From CAWGXG01 sp963826505 (GTDB lineage Bacteria > Chloroflexota > Anaerolineae > Aggregatilineales > Aggregatilineaceae): DNA of 64,000 bases. Positions 39,466 to 47,897 of the stretch are shown here, in pieces; position 1 is the first letter of the stretch; the number at the start of each line of letters is the position of its first letter. Location: contig CAWGXG010000008.1 of assembly GCA_963826505.1 (NCBI GenBank), positions 1,550,001-1,614,000 of the forward strand. The letters run 5' to 3'. The translations under genes and the position numbers were made by a program. Below the pieces are notes generated by a model that made no database searches, was not told where the DNA came from, and saw only the letters and a program-made list of their open reading frames with translations.

Positions 39466-39605
39466 AACACAGGGTCTTGCGAACTTTGCTGTACTCCGGC
39501 CAATCAATCATCCCCACACCCACAGGAATACCGCCAGAGTTTCTTGATCCCCACAGCCGAGCACAGCGTCCATGTCAGTTAGTCGCTCGTCTATCCCGCT
39601 GTGTT
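39431..39605 (-). ncRNA. Candidate free-standing structured RNA, about 175 nt
   Basis: No coding frame is plausible here, but the minus strand has a full RNA-gene layout. A TACAAT -10 box lies at 39617-39612, with a predicted start near 39605. The first seven nt AACACAG pair with CTGTGTT (39472-39466). Inside, GCGA(cta)ACT pairs with AGTTCGC, GCTGTGCTC-GGC pairs with GCC-g-GAGTACAGC (one G-U pair), and ATCAA pairs with TTGAT, giving a long rod closed at both ends. An 8-bp intrinsic terminator ends it. The length and closed rod recall 6S RNA, but the bubble is small (9 x 2 nt), so the family is not assigned. Confidence 0.55.
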
Positions 39606-39611
39606 GTACTA

Positions 39612-39617
39612 ATTGTA
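39612..39617 (-). promoter_or_regulatory. -10 box of the candidate ncRNA
   Basis: TACAAT on the minus strand, 7 nt before the predicted 5' end that starts the closing helix. The -35 is weak (TTTTGA at 16 bp). Confidence 0.45.
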
Positions 39618-39674
39618 CGGGCAAAGTGGCCAATCAAAACTGAAAAATTCATAAAATTGGGTGGGCGCGCGCAG

Positions 39675-39703
39675 TTGACAATCCTTCCCACGACCGGGAT
39701 AAT
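39675..39703 (+). promoter_or_regulatory. Consensus promoter giving a leaderless transcript
   Basis: TTGACA (39675-39680), 17-bp spacer, GATAAT (39698-39703). The expected transcription start (about 39709-39711) coincides with the ATG at 39711, and there is no Shine-Dalgarno. Confidence 0.75.
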
Positions 39704-39710
39704 CGCGTGC

Positions 39711-42155
39711 ATGAACTCACAACACCTGCGTTTTCCCCTTATGGCAGTACTATTTATCCTGGTGGCGACGCTGGCCTGCAACCTGGCGGGCCAGTCACCC
39801 ACGATCGTCGTGACGGCAACGCCGAGTAACCCCGCGCTGTGGGCTGGGGGGACACCGACCGTCCCGTATATTACGCCGACGCCGCAGATCGTCCCGACGC
39901 CGACGCTGCCGCCTGGTGTCGCGATGGGCGACGCCCAACAGGCGCTGCACAACGGGAATTACGTGTCCGCCGTGAGCTATTTTACTGCGGTGATCTCCCA
40001 ACCTGACGCCGATCCCGACCTGCGGTCGGCGGCGCTGTACGGATTGGGCGAGGCCGCACTGCGCGAAGGGTTCTATGATCAATCCGCCGACGCCTTCAGC
40101 ACTTTCTTGCTGGATTATCCCGACGATACACGCCGTCCGCACGCGTACTTCTTGCGCGGAGACGCCTACCTCGGCCTGGGATTATGGAGCAACGCCATCT
40201 CCGATTTTCAAGCGTATCTGGCTCAGCGCCCCGGTCTGATCGACAGCTACGTCTACGAGCGCATCGGGGACGCCTATCTGGCTTTGGGGCAGCCCGTCCA
40301 GTCGCTGGACGCCTACGCCAAGGCCGCCGACGCCACTCGTGAGCTGTCGTCGCTGGTCGCGCTGCGCGAGCGCGTCGCGGCGGGCTATCTCAACGCGGGT
40401 CAACCGGCGCAGGCCGTCGCACAGTATGACGCAATCCTGGATGTCGCACAAAACGCGCCCTACCGCGCCAGCATCCTCTACCAGTCGGCGCAGGTGCTCA
40501 TCCAGCAAGGCGACGTCGCGGGCGGCTATACGCGGCTGCAGCGCGTAATTAACGAATACCCGGAGACCTCGCCCGCCTATCAAGCGCTTGGCATTCTGCT
40601 CAATGCCAACCTGCAAATCGACGCGCTTAAGCAGGGCATCATCGACTATGCTAACGGCGATTACGGGGCCGCAGTCCAGGCGCTCAACACCCACACCAGC
40701 GCGCTCGGCTACGCCACGCCCGATGTACTGATGATGTTGGGGCGATCCTACCGCGAGATGGGCAATAACCAGGCCGCGCTGACCACCTTCCAGACTGTAC
40801 TCGACACGTACCCCGACGATCCTGCTTTCGGTGAGGCGTGGCTCGAACAAGGGCGCACCCTCTTTCTGAGCGGGGACATCTCCGGCGCGATTCTGAAATA
40901 CACCGCACTGGCCCTCCAACATCCCGACGTGCCGGAAGGCGCGGAAGCGCTGTGGCGGGCGGGCTATCTATACAGCACGCAAGATGACACAGCCTCCGCC
41001 CTATCGGCGTTCGACATGCTCGGCCAGAAGTACCCCGGCACCGATTGGGCGCAGGAAGGGTTATTCATGGGCGCGACGATGGCCTACAACGCGGGTAACG
41101 TTGGCATGGCCGCCCAGTTGTTCTCGCAGCTTGCCGCGACCGGAAGCGGGGAAATGCAGGCCGCCGCCTATTTGTGGGTCGGGCGGCTGTACCAGTCGGA
41201 CCAAAAAGACGACCTTGCCCGGCAGGCGTTCCAGGCGGCCGCGTCCGCCGATCCCGGTGGTTATTACAGTCTGCGCGCCGCCGATCTCCTCAGCGGGCGG
41301 GGTCCGTTCGAGCCGCCGCCCAACGCGGTCTTTACGTTCGACGATGGGGCCGGTCTGGCGGAGGCCGAGGCGTGGCTGCGCGCGACGTTCGGCATCACGC
41401 AGACCGACGCGCTCTACCCGCTCAGCGCGCAGTTGCAGGCGGATCCGCGCTACGTGCGCGGCAGCGAGCTGATGGTCGTGGGCGCGTCCACAACGGCGTA
41501 TGAAGCGGCCGAAACGGAATTTGACGCTCTGCGCGAAGATTACAAAAACGATCCGCTCGGGACCTACCAGCTCGCAATCGCGTTTCGCGACATGGGTCTC
41601 TACCGCCTCTCAATCACGGCGGCGGCAACCCTCATCGAAAGCGCTAACGTCGAAACGCCCCAGGCCCCCGGCTTTATCGCCCGCCTGCGTTACCCAATCT
41701 ATTACAGTGATCTCGTGCTGCCCGATGCTGCCGAATACGATCTCGACCCGCTGCTGGTGTTCGCGCTCATCCGGCAGGAAAGCCTGTATGAGGGCTTCGC
41801 GACGTCCTACGCGGCTGCACAGGGCTTGATGCAGATCATTCCCGATACCGGGCAATGGATCGCCACACAGTTGGGCTGGCCGAATTATCAGAACAGCGAC
41901 GTCTACCGGCCCTATATCAACGTGGCGTTCGGCACTTATTATCTGCGTTTCGTGCTGGATCAGGTGGACGACCTGCCCTTTGCCGCCCTGGCCGGTTACA
42001 ACGGCGGACCCGGCAACGCGATGCAGTGGCTCGGCATCTCCGGGCCGGACCTGGATCTGTTCGTCCAGGCTATCGGCTACGACGAAACGCGCACTTATGT
42101 GCGCCGCATCTACGAGCAGTACGATGTTTACCGCGCCCTGTATGGGTCGCCGTGA
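39711..42155 (+). CDS. Lipoprotein with TPR repeats and lytic transglycosylase (SLT) domain
   Basis: An 814-residue envelope protein that probably cleaves peptidoglycan glycan strands. The ATG at 39711 gives a lipoprotein signal: MNSQHLRFPL then LFILVATLAC with Cys at the lipobox. A Thr/Pro spacer precedes about 500 residues of tetratricopeptide-like repeats (ALHNGNYVSAVSYFTAVI, EAALREGFYDQSADAFSTF, SYREMGNNQAALTTFQTVL). The SLT domain is C-terminal: FALIRQESLYEG with the catalytic Glu, YAAAQGLMQIIPDTGQWIA, and AALAGYNGGPGNAMQW. This is the Slt70-like plan. It is followed 15 bp later by a small membrane protein gene, likely in the same transcript. Confidence 0.92.
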   Translation: MNSQHLRFPLMAVLFILVATLACNLAGQSPTIVVTATPSNPALWAGGTPTVPYITPTPQIVPTPTLPPGVAMGDAQQALHNGNYVSAVSYFTAVISQPDADPDLRSAALYGLGEAALREGFYDQSADAFSTFLLDYPDDTRRPHAYFLRGDAYLGLGLWSNAISDFQAYLAQRPGLIDSYVYERIGDAYLALGQPVQSLDAYAKAADATRELSSLVALRERVAAGYLNAGQPAQAVAQYDAILDVAQNAPYRASILYQSAQVLIQQGDVAGGYTRLQRVINEYPETSPAYQALGILLNANLQIDALKQGIIDYANGDYGAAVQALNTHTSALGYATPDVLMMLGRSYREMGNNQAALTTFQTVLDTYPDDPAFGEAWLEQGRTLFLSGDISGAILKYTALALQHPDVPEGAEALWRAGYLYSTQDDTASALSAFDMLGQKYPGTDWAQEGLFMGATMAYNAGNVGMAAQLFSQLAATGSGEMQAAAYLWVGRLYQSDQKDDLARQAFQAAASADPGGYYSLRAADLLSGRGPFEPPPNAVFTFDDGAGLAEAEAWLRATFGITQTDALYPLSAQLQADPRYVRGSELMVVGASTTAYEAAETEFDALREDYKNDPLGTYQLAIAFRDMGLYRLSITAAATLIESANVETPQAPGFIARLRYPIYYSDLVLPDAAEYDLDPLLVFALIRQESLYEGFATSYAAAQGLMQIIPDTGQWIATQLGWPNYQNSDVYRPYINVAFGTYYLRFVLDQVDDLPFAALAGYNGGPGNAMQWLGISGPDLDLFVQAIGYDETRTYVRRIYEQYDVYRALYGSP

Positions 42156-42170
42156 TGGCGCAGCACGCCC

Positions 42171-42710
42171 ATGACTTTTGATGTCCCGCGCCCCAGACCG
42201 CCCGAGCCACCTCCCCCGCCGCCGCGTTCGCGCGCGGCCTACGCGCCCGTGCTGTTCGTACTCGGCGCGATGATCGGGCTGCTGTCGGTGATGGGGCGCA
42301 TCACGCAGGAGCTTGAATCGTCGCTGCTCACATCGTTAGGCACTCTAGGCCGCGGGCAGTTGATAGGCGCACCGCGCGGCGACCAATCCGCACTGCCGTC
42401 GATGATTCACGGGATGGACACGCCTGAACAATGGTTGGTTCTGGTGGGATTTGTGATCAGCGCTGTGCTGATCGCGGCAGCGGCCTACGTGTGGCACAGC
42501 GGCGGCCAACCCTCGACGGAAGCCGCGCGCATCCTCACCTCGCTAGCGACGTGGGTCGCCGGACTGCTGGCGTTGTGTGTGGGAGCCACCCTGCTGGCCA
42601 GCAATCCGACCATGCGATTGGTGGTGCTGGCTGGAGCCGGAATGCTGGCGCTGCTGATCTATACGCGGCTCGTACTGTTGTTGGCCGCGTTCAGCCTGCC
42701 GCGCGAGTGA
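42171..42710 (+). CDS. Small membrane protein, function unknown
   Basis: A 179-residue protein not recognised. A Pro/Arg-rich N-terminal tail (DVPRPRPPEPPPPPPRSRAA) precedes four hydrophobic segments: YAPVLFVLGAMIGLLSVM, WLVLVGFVISAVLIAAAAYVW, LATWVAGLLALCVGATLLA and LVVLAGAGMLALLIYTRLVLLLAAF. It starts 15 bp after the lytic transglycosylase stop, so it is probably translated from the same mRNA and may assist in the envelope. It converges on the degV gene 17 bp later without an evident terminator. Confidence 0.7.
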   Translation: MTFDVPRPRPPEPPPPPPRSRAAYAPVLFVLGAMIGLLSVMGRITQELESSLLTSLGTLGRGQLIGAPRGDQSALPSMIHGMDTPEQWLVLVGFVISAVLIAAAAYVWHSGGQPSTEAARILTSLATWVAGLLALCVGATLLASNPTMRLVVLAGAGMLALLIYTRLVLLLAAFSLPRE

Positions 42711-42727
42711 GGAGCGCTGGGTTCGTG

Positions 42728-43588
42728 CTAGGACGGCTGATCAGGGATGATAGAAATACCGACCGTGCCGGGCCCGCTGTGCACGCCCAACGCCGGGGAT
42801 AACTGTGCCACCACCCATTCGACCACCGCGTAATGCTCTTCCAACAAGGCGCGAAAAACCTCAACCTCGTCTGGCGCAGCCACATGCATCAGCGCAGCGC
42901 GAATAGTGTTGCCCGTCGCGACCCGCCCCAACGCGAGCGACACGATGCGCCGGTATGCGCCGGTACGCGTGCGCGCCACGCTCAACGTGGCGGGCATCCC
43001 GCCACGTATCCCAATCACCGGCTTGATGCTGAGCATACCGCCCACTGTGCTGGTCACTTTGCCGATCCGTCCGCCGCGTTGAAGGTATTCCAGGGTATCA
43101 TTCGTGAAAGCCACAAACGCAGACTCGGCCACGTGTTGCGCCACCGTCGCGACCTGGTCGACCGGCAAACCACGCAGTGCCGCCCGCGCCGCCTGGATCA
43201 CCGACCAGCCGTGTGCCATTGCGACCTGCTGCGTGTCGATCACTTCCACCGACAGTCCGGGCAGCTCCTGCTTGATCAACTTGCAGGCGAGTGTAGCTGA
43301 CTGGAATCCGCCGCTGCCGGTGCCCGTCATACTGACCGCCACGACGCCATCGCCCCGCTGGGCGGCGCGGCGAAAGGCTTCAAGATATTCCCCGGCGCTC
43401 GGATTGGCGGTAGTCGGCCATTCGGGGGCAGTCTTCACCCACCGGTAAAACTCATCGGCCGGCATGCCCACGCCGTCGAGGTGCGTCCCTTCCGCCGTGT
43501 GGATGTGGTAGGGCACCACTTCGATCCCCAATTCTTCCACCATCGACGCGGGTATAGACGCGCAGCTATCGGTAACGACCACGATCAC
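42728..43588 (-). CDS. DegV family (fatty-acid-binding) protein
   Basis: A 286-residue DegV/FakB-type protein that binds a single fatty acid and, in Firmicutes, presents it to the kinase FakA. Family marks are the start MIVVVTDSCASIPASMVEEL, the lipid-contact loop MTGTGSGGFQSATLA, and the late domain GRIGKVTSTVGGMLSIKPVIGIRGG. The start is GTG, with AAGGAG 8 nt upstream. No fakA-like gene is seen nearby. A TGCATAAT sequence 90-odd bp upstream could be part of its promoter. Confidence 0.93.
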   Translation of the reverse strand: MIVVVTDSCASIPASMVEELGIEVVPYHIHTAEGTHLDGVGMPADEFYRWVKTAPEWPTTANPSAGEYLEAFRRAAQRGDGVVAVSMTGTGSGGFQSATLACKLIKQELPGLSVEVIDTQQVAMAHGWSVIQAARAALRGLPVDQVATVAQHVAESAFVAFTNDTLEYLQRGGRIGKVTSTVGGMLSIKPVIGIRGGMPATLSVARTRTGAYRRIVSLALGRVATGNTIRAALMHVAAPDEVEVFRALLEEHYAVVEWVVAQLSPALGVHSGPGTVGISIIPDQPS

Positions 43589-43780
43589 GTCAGAATCTCC
43601 TTATGGCGGCAAAGAACCCGGGGCGCGCGGGCCAGCGCGCAGATGGGGCGTCCAGCAGTCAAACAACGCTGGTAGTGCACATATTATGCACTTGATGCAA
43701 TGATTGTACCTCACATCGGTTCGCGTGCAGAACAAACTTCGTGCATAATTCGAAAACGGCAACCATAGGGGAGGATGTGT

Positions 43781-44947
43781 ATGATCGAACACTATGTGCA
43801 ACAGCTCCAAAGCCGTGACTCCGTCGAGCGCCGCGCGGCAATCAGCGCGCTAGCCAATTTGCGCGATCCGGCAGCGCTCCCCGCGCTCGCGACCGTGTAT
43901 CGCACCGATCCCGATCCAGCGCTGCGCGAGCTGGCGCTCCAGGCGGGGCGCTACATCCGCCAGCACGGGACTGCCGGGGCCGGACCAGGGCAAGCGTCAC
44001 CTCCGCCGGGTACGGATGCTCCCCCCTACGAGAAGACGGCCCGTCCCGAGCGCGAGATCACTGAACGGGATCGCGAACTGGCCAAGGGGTTTCTCAACGC
44101 GGCCACAACCTTCCATCTCAACGGGGACAAAGCGCGCGCAATCGACAACCTGGGCAAAGCCCTCAGCATGAATCCTGATTTGCGTAAAGACTCGTTCGCC
44201 ACGAACCTGATCATGACGCTGACGGACAAGTCGATCGATGAAGGATTCGCGCTGTTGACTCATCCGGATCGCCGGGCGGCGCTGGTAGCGGCCGCCGGGG
44301 GCAAGAAAAAGCTCAAGGCGGAGTTGGACCGGCCCGGTATCGAAAAGGCGACCTGGGATAACGTCGCGATGGACTTCGGCGTGTATTGGCTGGTCGCCAC
44401 GCTGAGCATTATCGCGATCTTCGTGCTGGGGATGAGCATGCTCCGCGATCTCATCGACACGATGCCCGCCAGTGCTACCGCCACTTCGACCGATCTGGAC
44501 GCGCTGTACAACGCGAGCGTGATTGCGCTGGTTCTCATCGGTGTCTTCTATGGCTTCTCGACAACCATCTCCTTGCTGATCCAGGGTGGCGCGATTCACG
44601 TGGCGGCGACGTATGTGCTCGGCGGCGACGGCACCCTCGCTTACCTGTACCGGCGGCTGGTGCCCTTCCAGACGGTAATCCTGTTGATCACGGCGGGTCT
44701 GTTCGTGGTCTTGGCGCTGGCAGGCTCAATAGTATCGCTGATGTTCGTGATCGGGCTGGGATCGGCGTTCGGCTCAATCGCCATCCTGTATTGGCTGTCA
44801 AAACTGGTAGGTGAAGTCTACGGCTTTGGAGCAGGTTCGGGCTGTGGCGCGATTGTGATCGGCAGCATCCTGATCGCCATTGTGTCCGCTTGCGGCAACT
44901 ACGTAATCCTGTCGATTGTGGGCGCCCTGCTCGGCAGCGCGACGTAA
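43781..44947 (+). CDS. HEAT-repeat protein with Yip1-like membrane domain
   Basis: A 388-residue protein. The N-terminal 65 residues form HEAT-like repeats (VERRAAISALANLRDPAALPAL, DPALRELALQAGRYI). A middle segment has a short TPR-like helix pair (GFLNAATTFHLNGDKARAIDNLGKALSMNP). The C-terminal half has five hydrophobic helices of Yip1/DUF1282 character (VYWLVATLSIIAIFVLGM, VIALVLIGVFYGFSTTISL, FQTVILLITAGLFVVLAL, and others). GGGGAGG lies 6 nt before the ATG at 43781, which excludes the ATG two codons earlier. No function can be given beyond a membrane protein with a protein-interaction arm. Confidence 0.75.
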   Translation: MIEHYVQQLQSRDSVERRAAISALANLRDPAALPALATVYRTDPDPALRELALQAGRYIRQHGTAGAGPGQASPPPGTDAPPYEKTARPEREITERDRELAKGFLNAATTFHLNGDKARAIDNLGKALSMNPDLRKDSFATNLIMTLTDKSIDEGFALLTHPDRRAALVAAAGGKKKLKAELDRPGIEKATWDNVAMDFGVYWLVATLSIIAIFVLGMSMLRDLIDTMPASATATSTDLDALYNASVIALVLIGVFYGFSTTISLLIQGGAIHVAATYVLGGDGTLAYLYRRLVPFQTVILLITAGLFVVLALAGSIVSLMFVIGLGSAFGSIAILYWLSKLVGEVYGFGAGSGCGAIVIGSILIAIVSACGNYVILSIVGALLGSAT

Positions 44948-44973
44948 GCGCGGACGATCCTCCACATGCGAAA

Positions 44974-44998
44974 AACGGGGTGTATAAAGCACCCCGTT
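44974..44998 (-). terminator. Intrinsic terminator after gltX
   Basis: AACGGGGTG and CACCCCGTT form a 9-bp stem with a 7-nt loop; on the minus strand it is followed by TTTTCG. It lies between the convergent gltX and HEAT/Yip1 genes. Confidence 0.75.
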
Positions 44999-45024
44999 GG
45001 TGACGTTCACTCACATCCGATCGC

Positions 45025-46524
45025 TCACAGGCTGGCGATTGCCTGCCTGATGCGCTTCAACACGCGATCGCGGCCCAGGATTTCGTTGGTCTCGAACAAC
45101 GGCGGCGATACTGGGCGCCCGGTCGTCGCGGCGCGCAGACTGCCAAACAACTGGCCCACTTTCAGACCGAGTTCCTCGACCAGAGCGCGCATCGCAGCTT
45201 CCTGGGTCTCGGCACGGAAATCTGGCAGCGCCTCCAACCGTTCCAACGCGGCCTGGAGCGCGACCTTGGTCGTGGCCGCGTCCATTTTCTTTTGGATGAG
45301 CAAATCCAGCGGAACTGGATCGAGGTCCTCCTCGAACAGGAAGCCGCCGACCTCGATCGCATCGGCGAGCACTTTGATACGCGGCTGAATCAGCGGCACG
45401 GCTTTCAACAGGTCGGCCATGTTGACCTCGTAGCCCGCCTGCTCGAAGATCGGCTTGAGCAGCACGGCCAGCCGTTCGGGACTCATCTCGCGGAAGTACA
45501 CGCCGTTCAGCCAGTCCAGTTTTTCGACCGGGAAGGCGCTGCCCGACGGATTGACGCGCATGAGATCGAAGCGCGCGATCGTCTCGTCCACGCTGAAGAC
45601 CTCGCGGTCCTCGCCAAAGCTCCAGCCGACATTGGTCAGGAAATTGACGATCGCTTCCGGGATATAGCCCATCTCACGGAATTCGCGCAGCAAGACCGGC
45701 ACGCGTCGCCCGGAATCACTAAACCCGACGCTGCGCTTTGACAGCTTGCCCTTGCCGCTGGGATTGAGGATGACCGGCAGATGCGCGATCTGCGGCATGT
45801 CCCAACCGAAAGCGTCATACAGGTTTTTGTGGACGGGCGCGGTCGGAATCCACTCTTCGGCGCGCAGAATGTGACTGATCTGCATGAAATGGTCGTCGAT
45901 CACGTTGGCGAGATGGTACGTGGGGAAACCGTCCGATTTGAGCAGGACAAGGTCCTGAAGCTGGCTGTTGTCAAAGGTAATGTCGCCGCGCAGCAGGTCG
46001 TGAACCGTCGTCGTGCCATCAAGCGGCATCATGAAGCGGATCACGTACTGCCCGCCGGTTTCGTCGTGCAGGCGAGCGCGCTCCTCCGCTGACAGATAGC
46101 GGCAGTGGCGATCATAGCCAAAATCCTGTTTGGCGATTTTCTGCTGTGCGCGCAGCGCATCGAGGCGTTCCTCGGTGCAGTAACAGCGGTAGGCTTTGCC
46201 CTGGTCGACCAGCCAATCCGCCCATTCGCAGTAGAGCGCCGTACGCTCGGATTGAAAATATGGCCCAAACTCCCCGCCGACCTCCGGCCCTTCGTCCCAA
46301 TCGATGCCCAACCAGCGCAGCCCATCCAGCAGTTCTTGCATGGAGGCGGGATCGAAACGCTTCTGGTCGGTGTCTTCGATGCGCAGGATGAAGCGTCCGC
46401 CGTTGTGGCGGGCGAACAACCAGTTAAAGAGCGCGGTGCGCACCCCGCCGATATGCAGCGGACCAGTCGGGCTGGGCGCAAAACGCACGCGAACGGGAGT
46501 CGTTGATTTCTCGATCACACTCAT
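45025..46524 (-). CDS. gltX: Glutamate--tRNA ligase
   Basis: A 499-residue class I synthetase. The N-terminal Rossmann domain has VRFAPSPTGPLHIGGVRTALFNWL with the HIGH-equivalent HIGG. The second signature is GKLSKRSVGFS. The zinc-like insert CEWADWLVDQGKAYRCYCTEE is present, and the C-terminal anticodon-binding domain is of normal length. It charges tRNA-Glu; since a separate glnS is also in this window, it need not mischarge tRNA-Gln. AAGGAG is only 2 nt before the ATG at 46524, so the GTG two codons later (46518) may be the true start. Confidence 0.95.
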   Translation of the reverse strand: MSVIEKSTTPVRVRFAPSPTGPLHIGGVRTALFNWLFARHNGGRFILRIEDTDQKRFDPASMQELLDGLRWLGIDWDEGPEVGGEFGPYFQSERTALYCEWADWLVDQGKAYRCYCTEERLDALRAQQKIAKQDFGYDRHCRYLSAEERARLHDETGGQYVIRFMMPLDGTTTVHDLLRGDITFDNSQLQDLVLLKSDGFPTYHLANVIDDHFMQISHILRAEEWIPTAPVHKNLYDAFGWDMPQIAHLPVILNPSGKGKLSKRSVGFSDSGRRVPVLLREFREMGYIPEAIVNFLTNVGWSFGEDREVFSVDETIARFDLMRVNPSGSAFPVEKLDWLNGVYFREMSPERLAVLLKPIFEQAGYEVNMADLLKAVPLIQPRIKVLADAIEVGGFLFEEDLDPVPLDLLIQKKMDAATTKVALQAALERLEALPDFRAETQEAAMRALVEELGLKVGQLFGSLRAATTGRPVSPPLFETNEILGRDRVLKRIRQAIASL

Positions 46525-46566
46525 CTCTCCTTGAGACTCGAGGCTTCGAGGTGTGTAGAAGCGAGC

Positions 46567-46595
46567 ATTATACCAGAACTCCCCCTACCCTTGAA
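46567..46595 (-). promoter_or_regulatory. Promoter of gltX
   Basis: TTCAAG (46595-46590), 17-bp spacer, and a perfect TATAAT (46572-46567) on the minus strand, 43 bp before the gltX start. Confidence 0.7.
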
Positions 46596-46679
46596 CGGGC
46601 AATCGAGCCTATCGCTCCTCCATTTGTGCGGTTATGTACTTGTTTATCTATCGTTCCGCCTGTAAGATCTTTACTGTGC

Positions 46680-46708
46680 TTTACAGGGTCATACGGCTGT
46701 GCTATAAC
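46680..46708 (+). promoter_or_regulatory. Promoter of the UroD-like gene
   Basis: TTTACA (46680-46685), 17-bp spacer, TATAAC (46703-46708). The predicted start near 46715 rules out the earlier in-frame start codons of the downstream gene. Confidence 0.7.
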
Positions 46709-46744
46709 CCTTTAGCAAGTTTGATGCGCGTGAGGGGGCAACCA

Positions 46745-47791
46745 GTGACGAATAATGAGGCGTGGCAGGATTTCTTGACCGTAGCGCATGGCGGAGTACC
46801 CGAGCGGACTCCTGTCGCGCTGATCGTGGACAGCCCATATATTCCCGGCGCATTCGGGATGAACACGCTAGATTTTTTCATGTACCCGGATCGCTGGCTC
46901 AACGCCTATCTCACGCTGATGGCCCGCTTCCCGGATGTCGTCTTGCTACCGGGGTTTTGGGTTGAATATGGCATGGCCAACGAACCCGCCGCCTATGGCA
47001 CACCGGTTATGTGGCGGCAGGATCAGCCCCCCGCGATTCACCATCTTGCGCTGCCGCTGTCAGCGTGGAACACGCTGCCACGGCCTGATCCGTACGCTGA
47101 CGGATTGATGGCGCTCGTCTTGCGCCGCTATTGGAATCTTGAGCACGAGGGTGAGCTGCCCGAACCCCATCGCATTCATTTTGTGGCCGCGCGCGGTCCA
47201 TTCGCGGTGGCGACCAACCTGTTCGGTGCGACGAATTTCCTCACGGCCGTGGCCGACGAGCCGGATTCCACGCGCGCCGTGCTGGACGTGCTCGAGGTGC
47301 TGACCGACAACACGATCCGGTTCTTGCAGGCACAGCTTGGCTGTCTGCGCGAGCCGCTAGGGGTGCTCGTGCTGGACGACGTGGTCGGGATGCTATCCCC
47401 CAGCCAATTCAACCGGCTGGCGGTGCCGTTCATGCAGCGCATTTTCAAAGCGTTCGACGGCTTGATCCGCATCTACCACAACGATACGCCCTGCAAACAC
47501 CTGCTGCCACACCTGGGCGCGCTAGAGTTCGAAGTGTTCAACTTCAGCCATAAGCTGCACATCGGTGACGTGAAATCCGCGCTGGGACCCGGCCGGGCCG
47601 TGATGGGCAACGTCCCGCCCCTGGAAGCCATGGTTTATGGCTCGGTTGATGAGGTCAGCTCGATGGCGCACGAGTGCATCGCGCGCGCCGGGTCAGGCGG
47701 AGGGTTGATCCTGTCGGCGGGCGGCGGGTTGAACATGGGGACGCCTCCAGAAAACATCGACGCCCTGGTCCGCGTGGCGCGCGGCGGATAG
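46745..47791 (+). CDS. Uroporphyrinogen decarboxylase-family protein (UroD/MtaA-like)
   Basis: A 348-residue protein with the UroD TIM-barrel plan. It contains AYLTLMARFPDVVLLPGFWVEY, FQ-type middle region FLQAQLGCLREPLGVLVLDD, the HNDTPCKHLLPHLG segment at the position where cobamide methyltransferases of this family have zinc ligands, and the C-terminal GNVPPLEAMVYGS...GGLILSAGGGLNMGTPPENI typical of the family. It is more like the broad UroD/MtaA/CmuA group than true HemE, so haem synthesis should not be assumed. GTG at 46745 is preferred because GAGGGGGC precedes it; an ATG at 46724 is the alternative. Confidence 0.82.
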   Translation: MTNNEAWQDFLTVAHGGVPERTPVALIVDSPYIPGAFGMNTLDFFMYPDRWLNAYLTLMARFPDVVLLPGFWVEYGMANEPAAYGTPVMWRQDQPPAIHHLALPLSAWNTLPRPDPYADGLMALVLRRYWNLEHEGELPEPHRIHFVAARGPFAVATNLFGATNFLTAVADEPDSTRAVLDVLEVLTDNTIRFLQAQLGCLREPLGVLVLDDVVGMLSPSQFNRLAVPFMQRIFKAFDGLIRIYHNDTPCKHLLPHLGALEFEVFNFSHKLHIGDVKSALGPGRAVMGNVPPLEAMVYGSVDEVSSMAHECIARAGSGGGLILSAGGGLNMGTPPENIDALVRVARGG

Positions 47792-47897
47792 CCCGCGTTT
47801 GATTGGAGGGTCATTAGAGTTTTCGCATGGGTGGTGCTGTCCTTGCGATGATATGAGTTGTGAAATTTCATTCAATCACTTGAGGACAGTGAACCCT

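Noticed and set aside
43676..43750. Divergent promoters with GTGCATAAT between degV and the HEAT/Yip1 gene
   Set aside because: -10-like sequences occur on both strands but without -35 boxes; too weak to list as features.
46745..47791. HemE (true uroporphyrinogen decarboxylase)
   Set aside because: The sequence fits the broad UroD/MtaA group better, and no other haem synthesis genes are adjacent.
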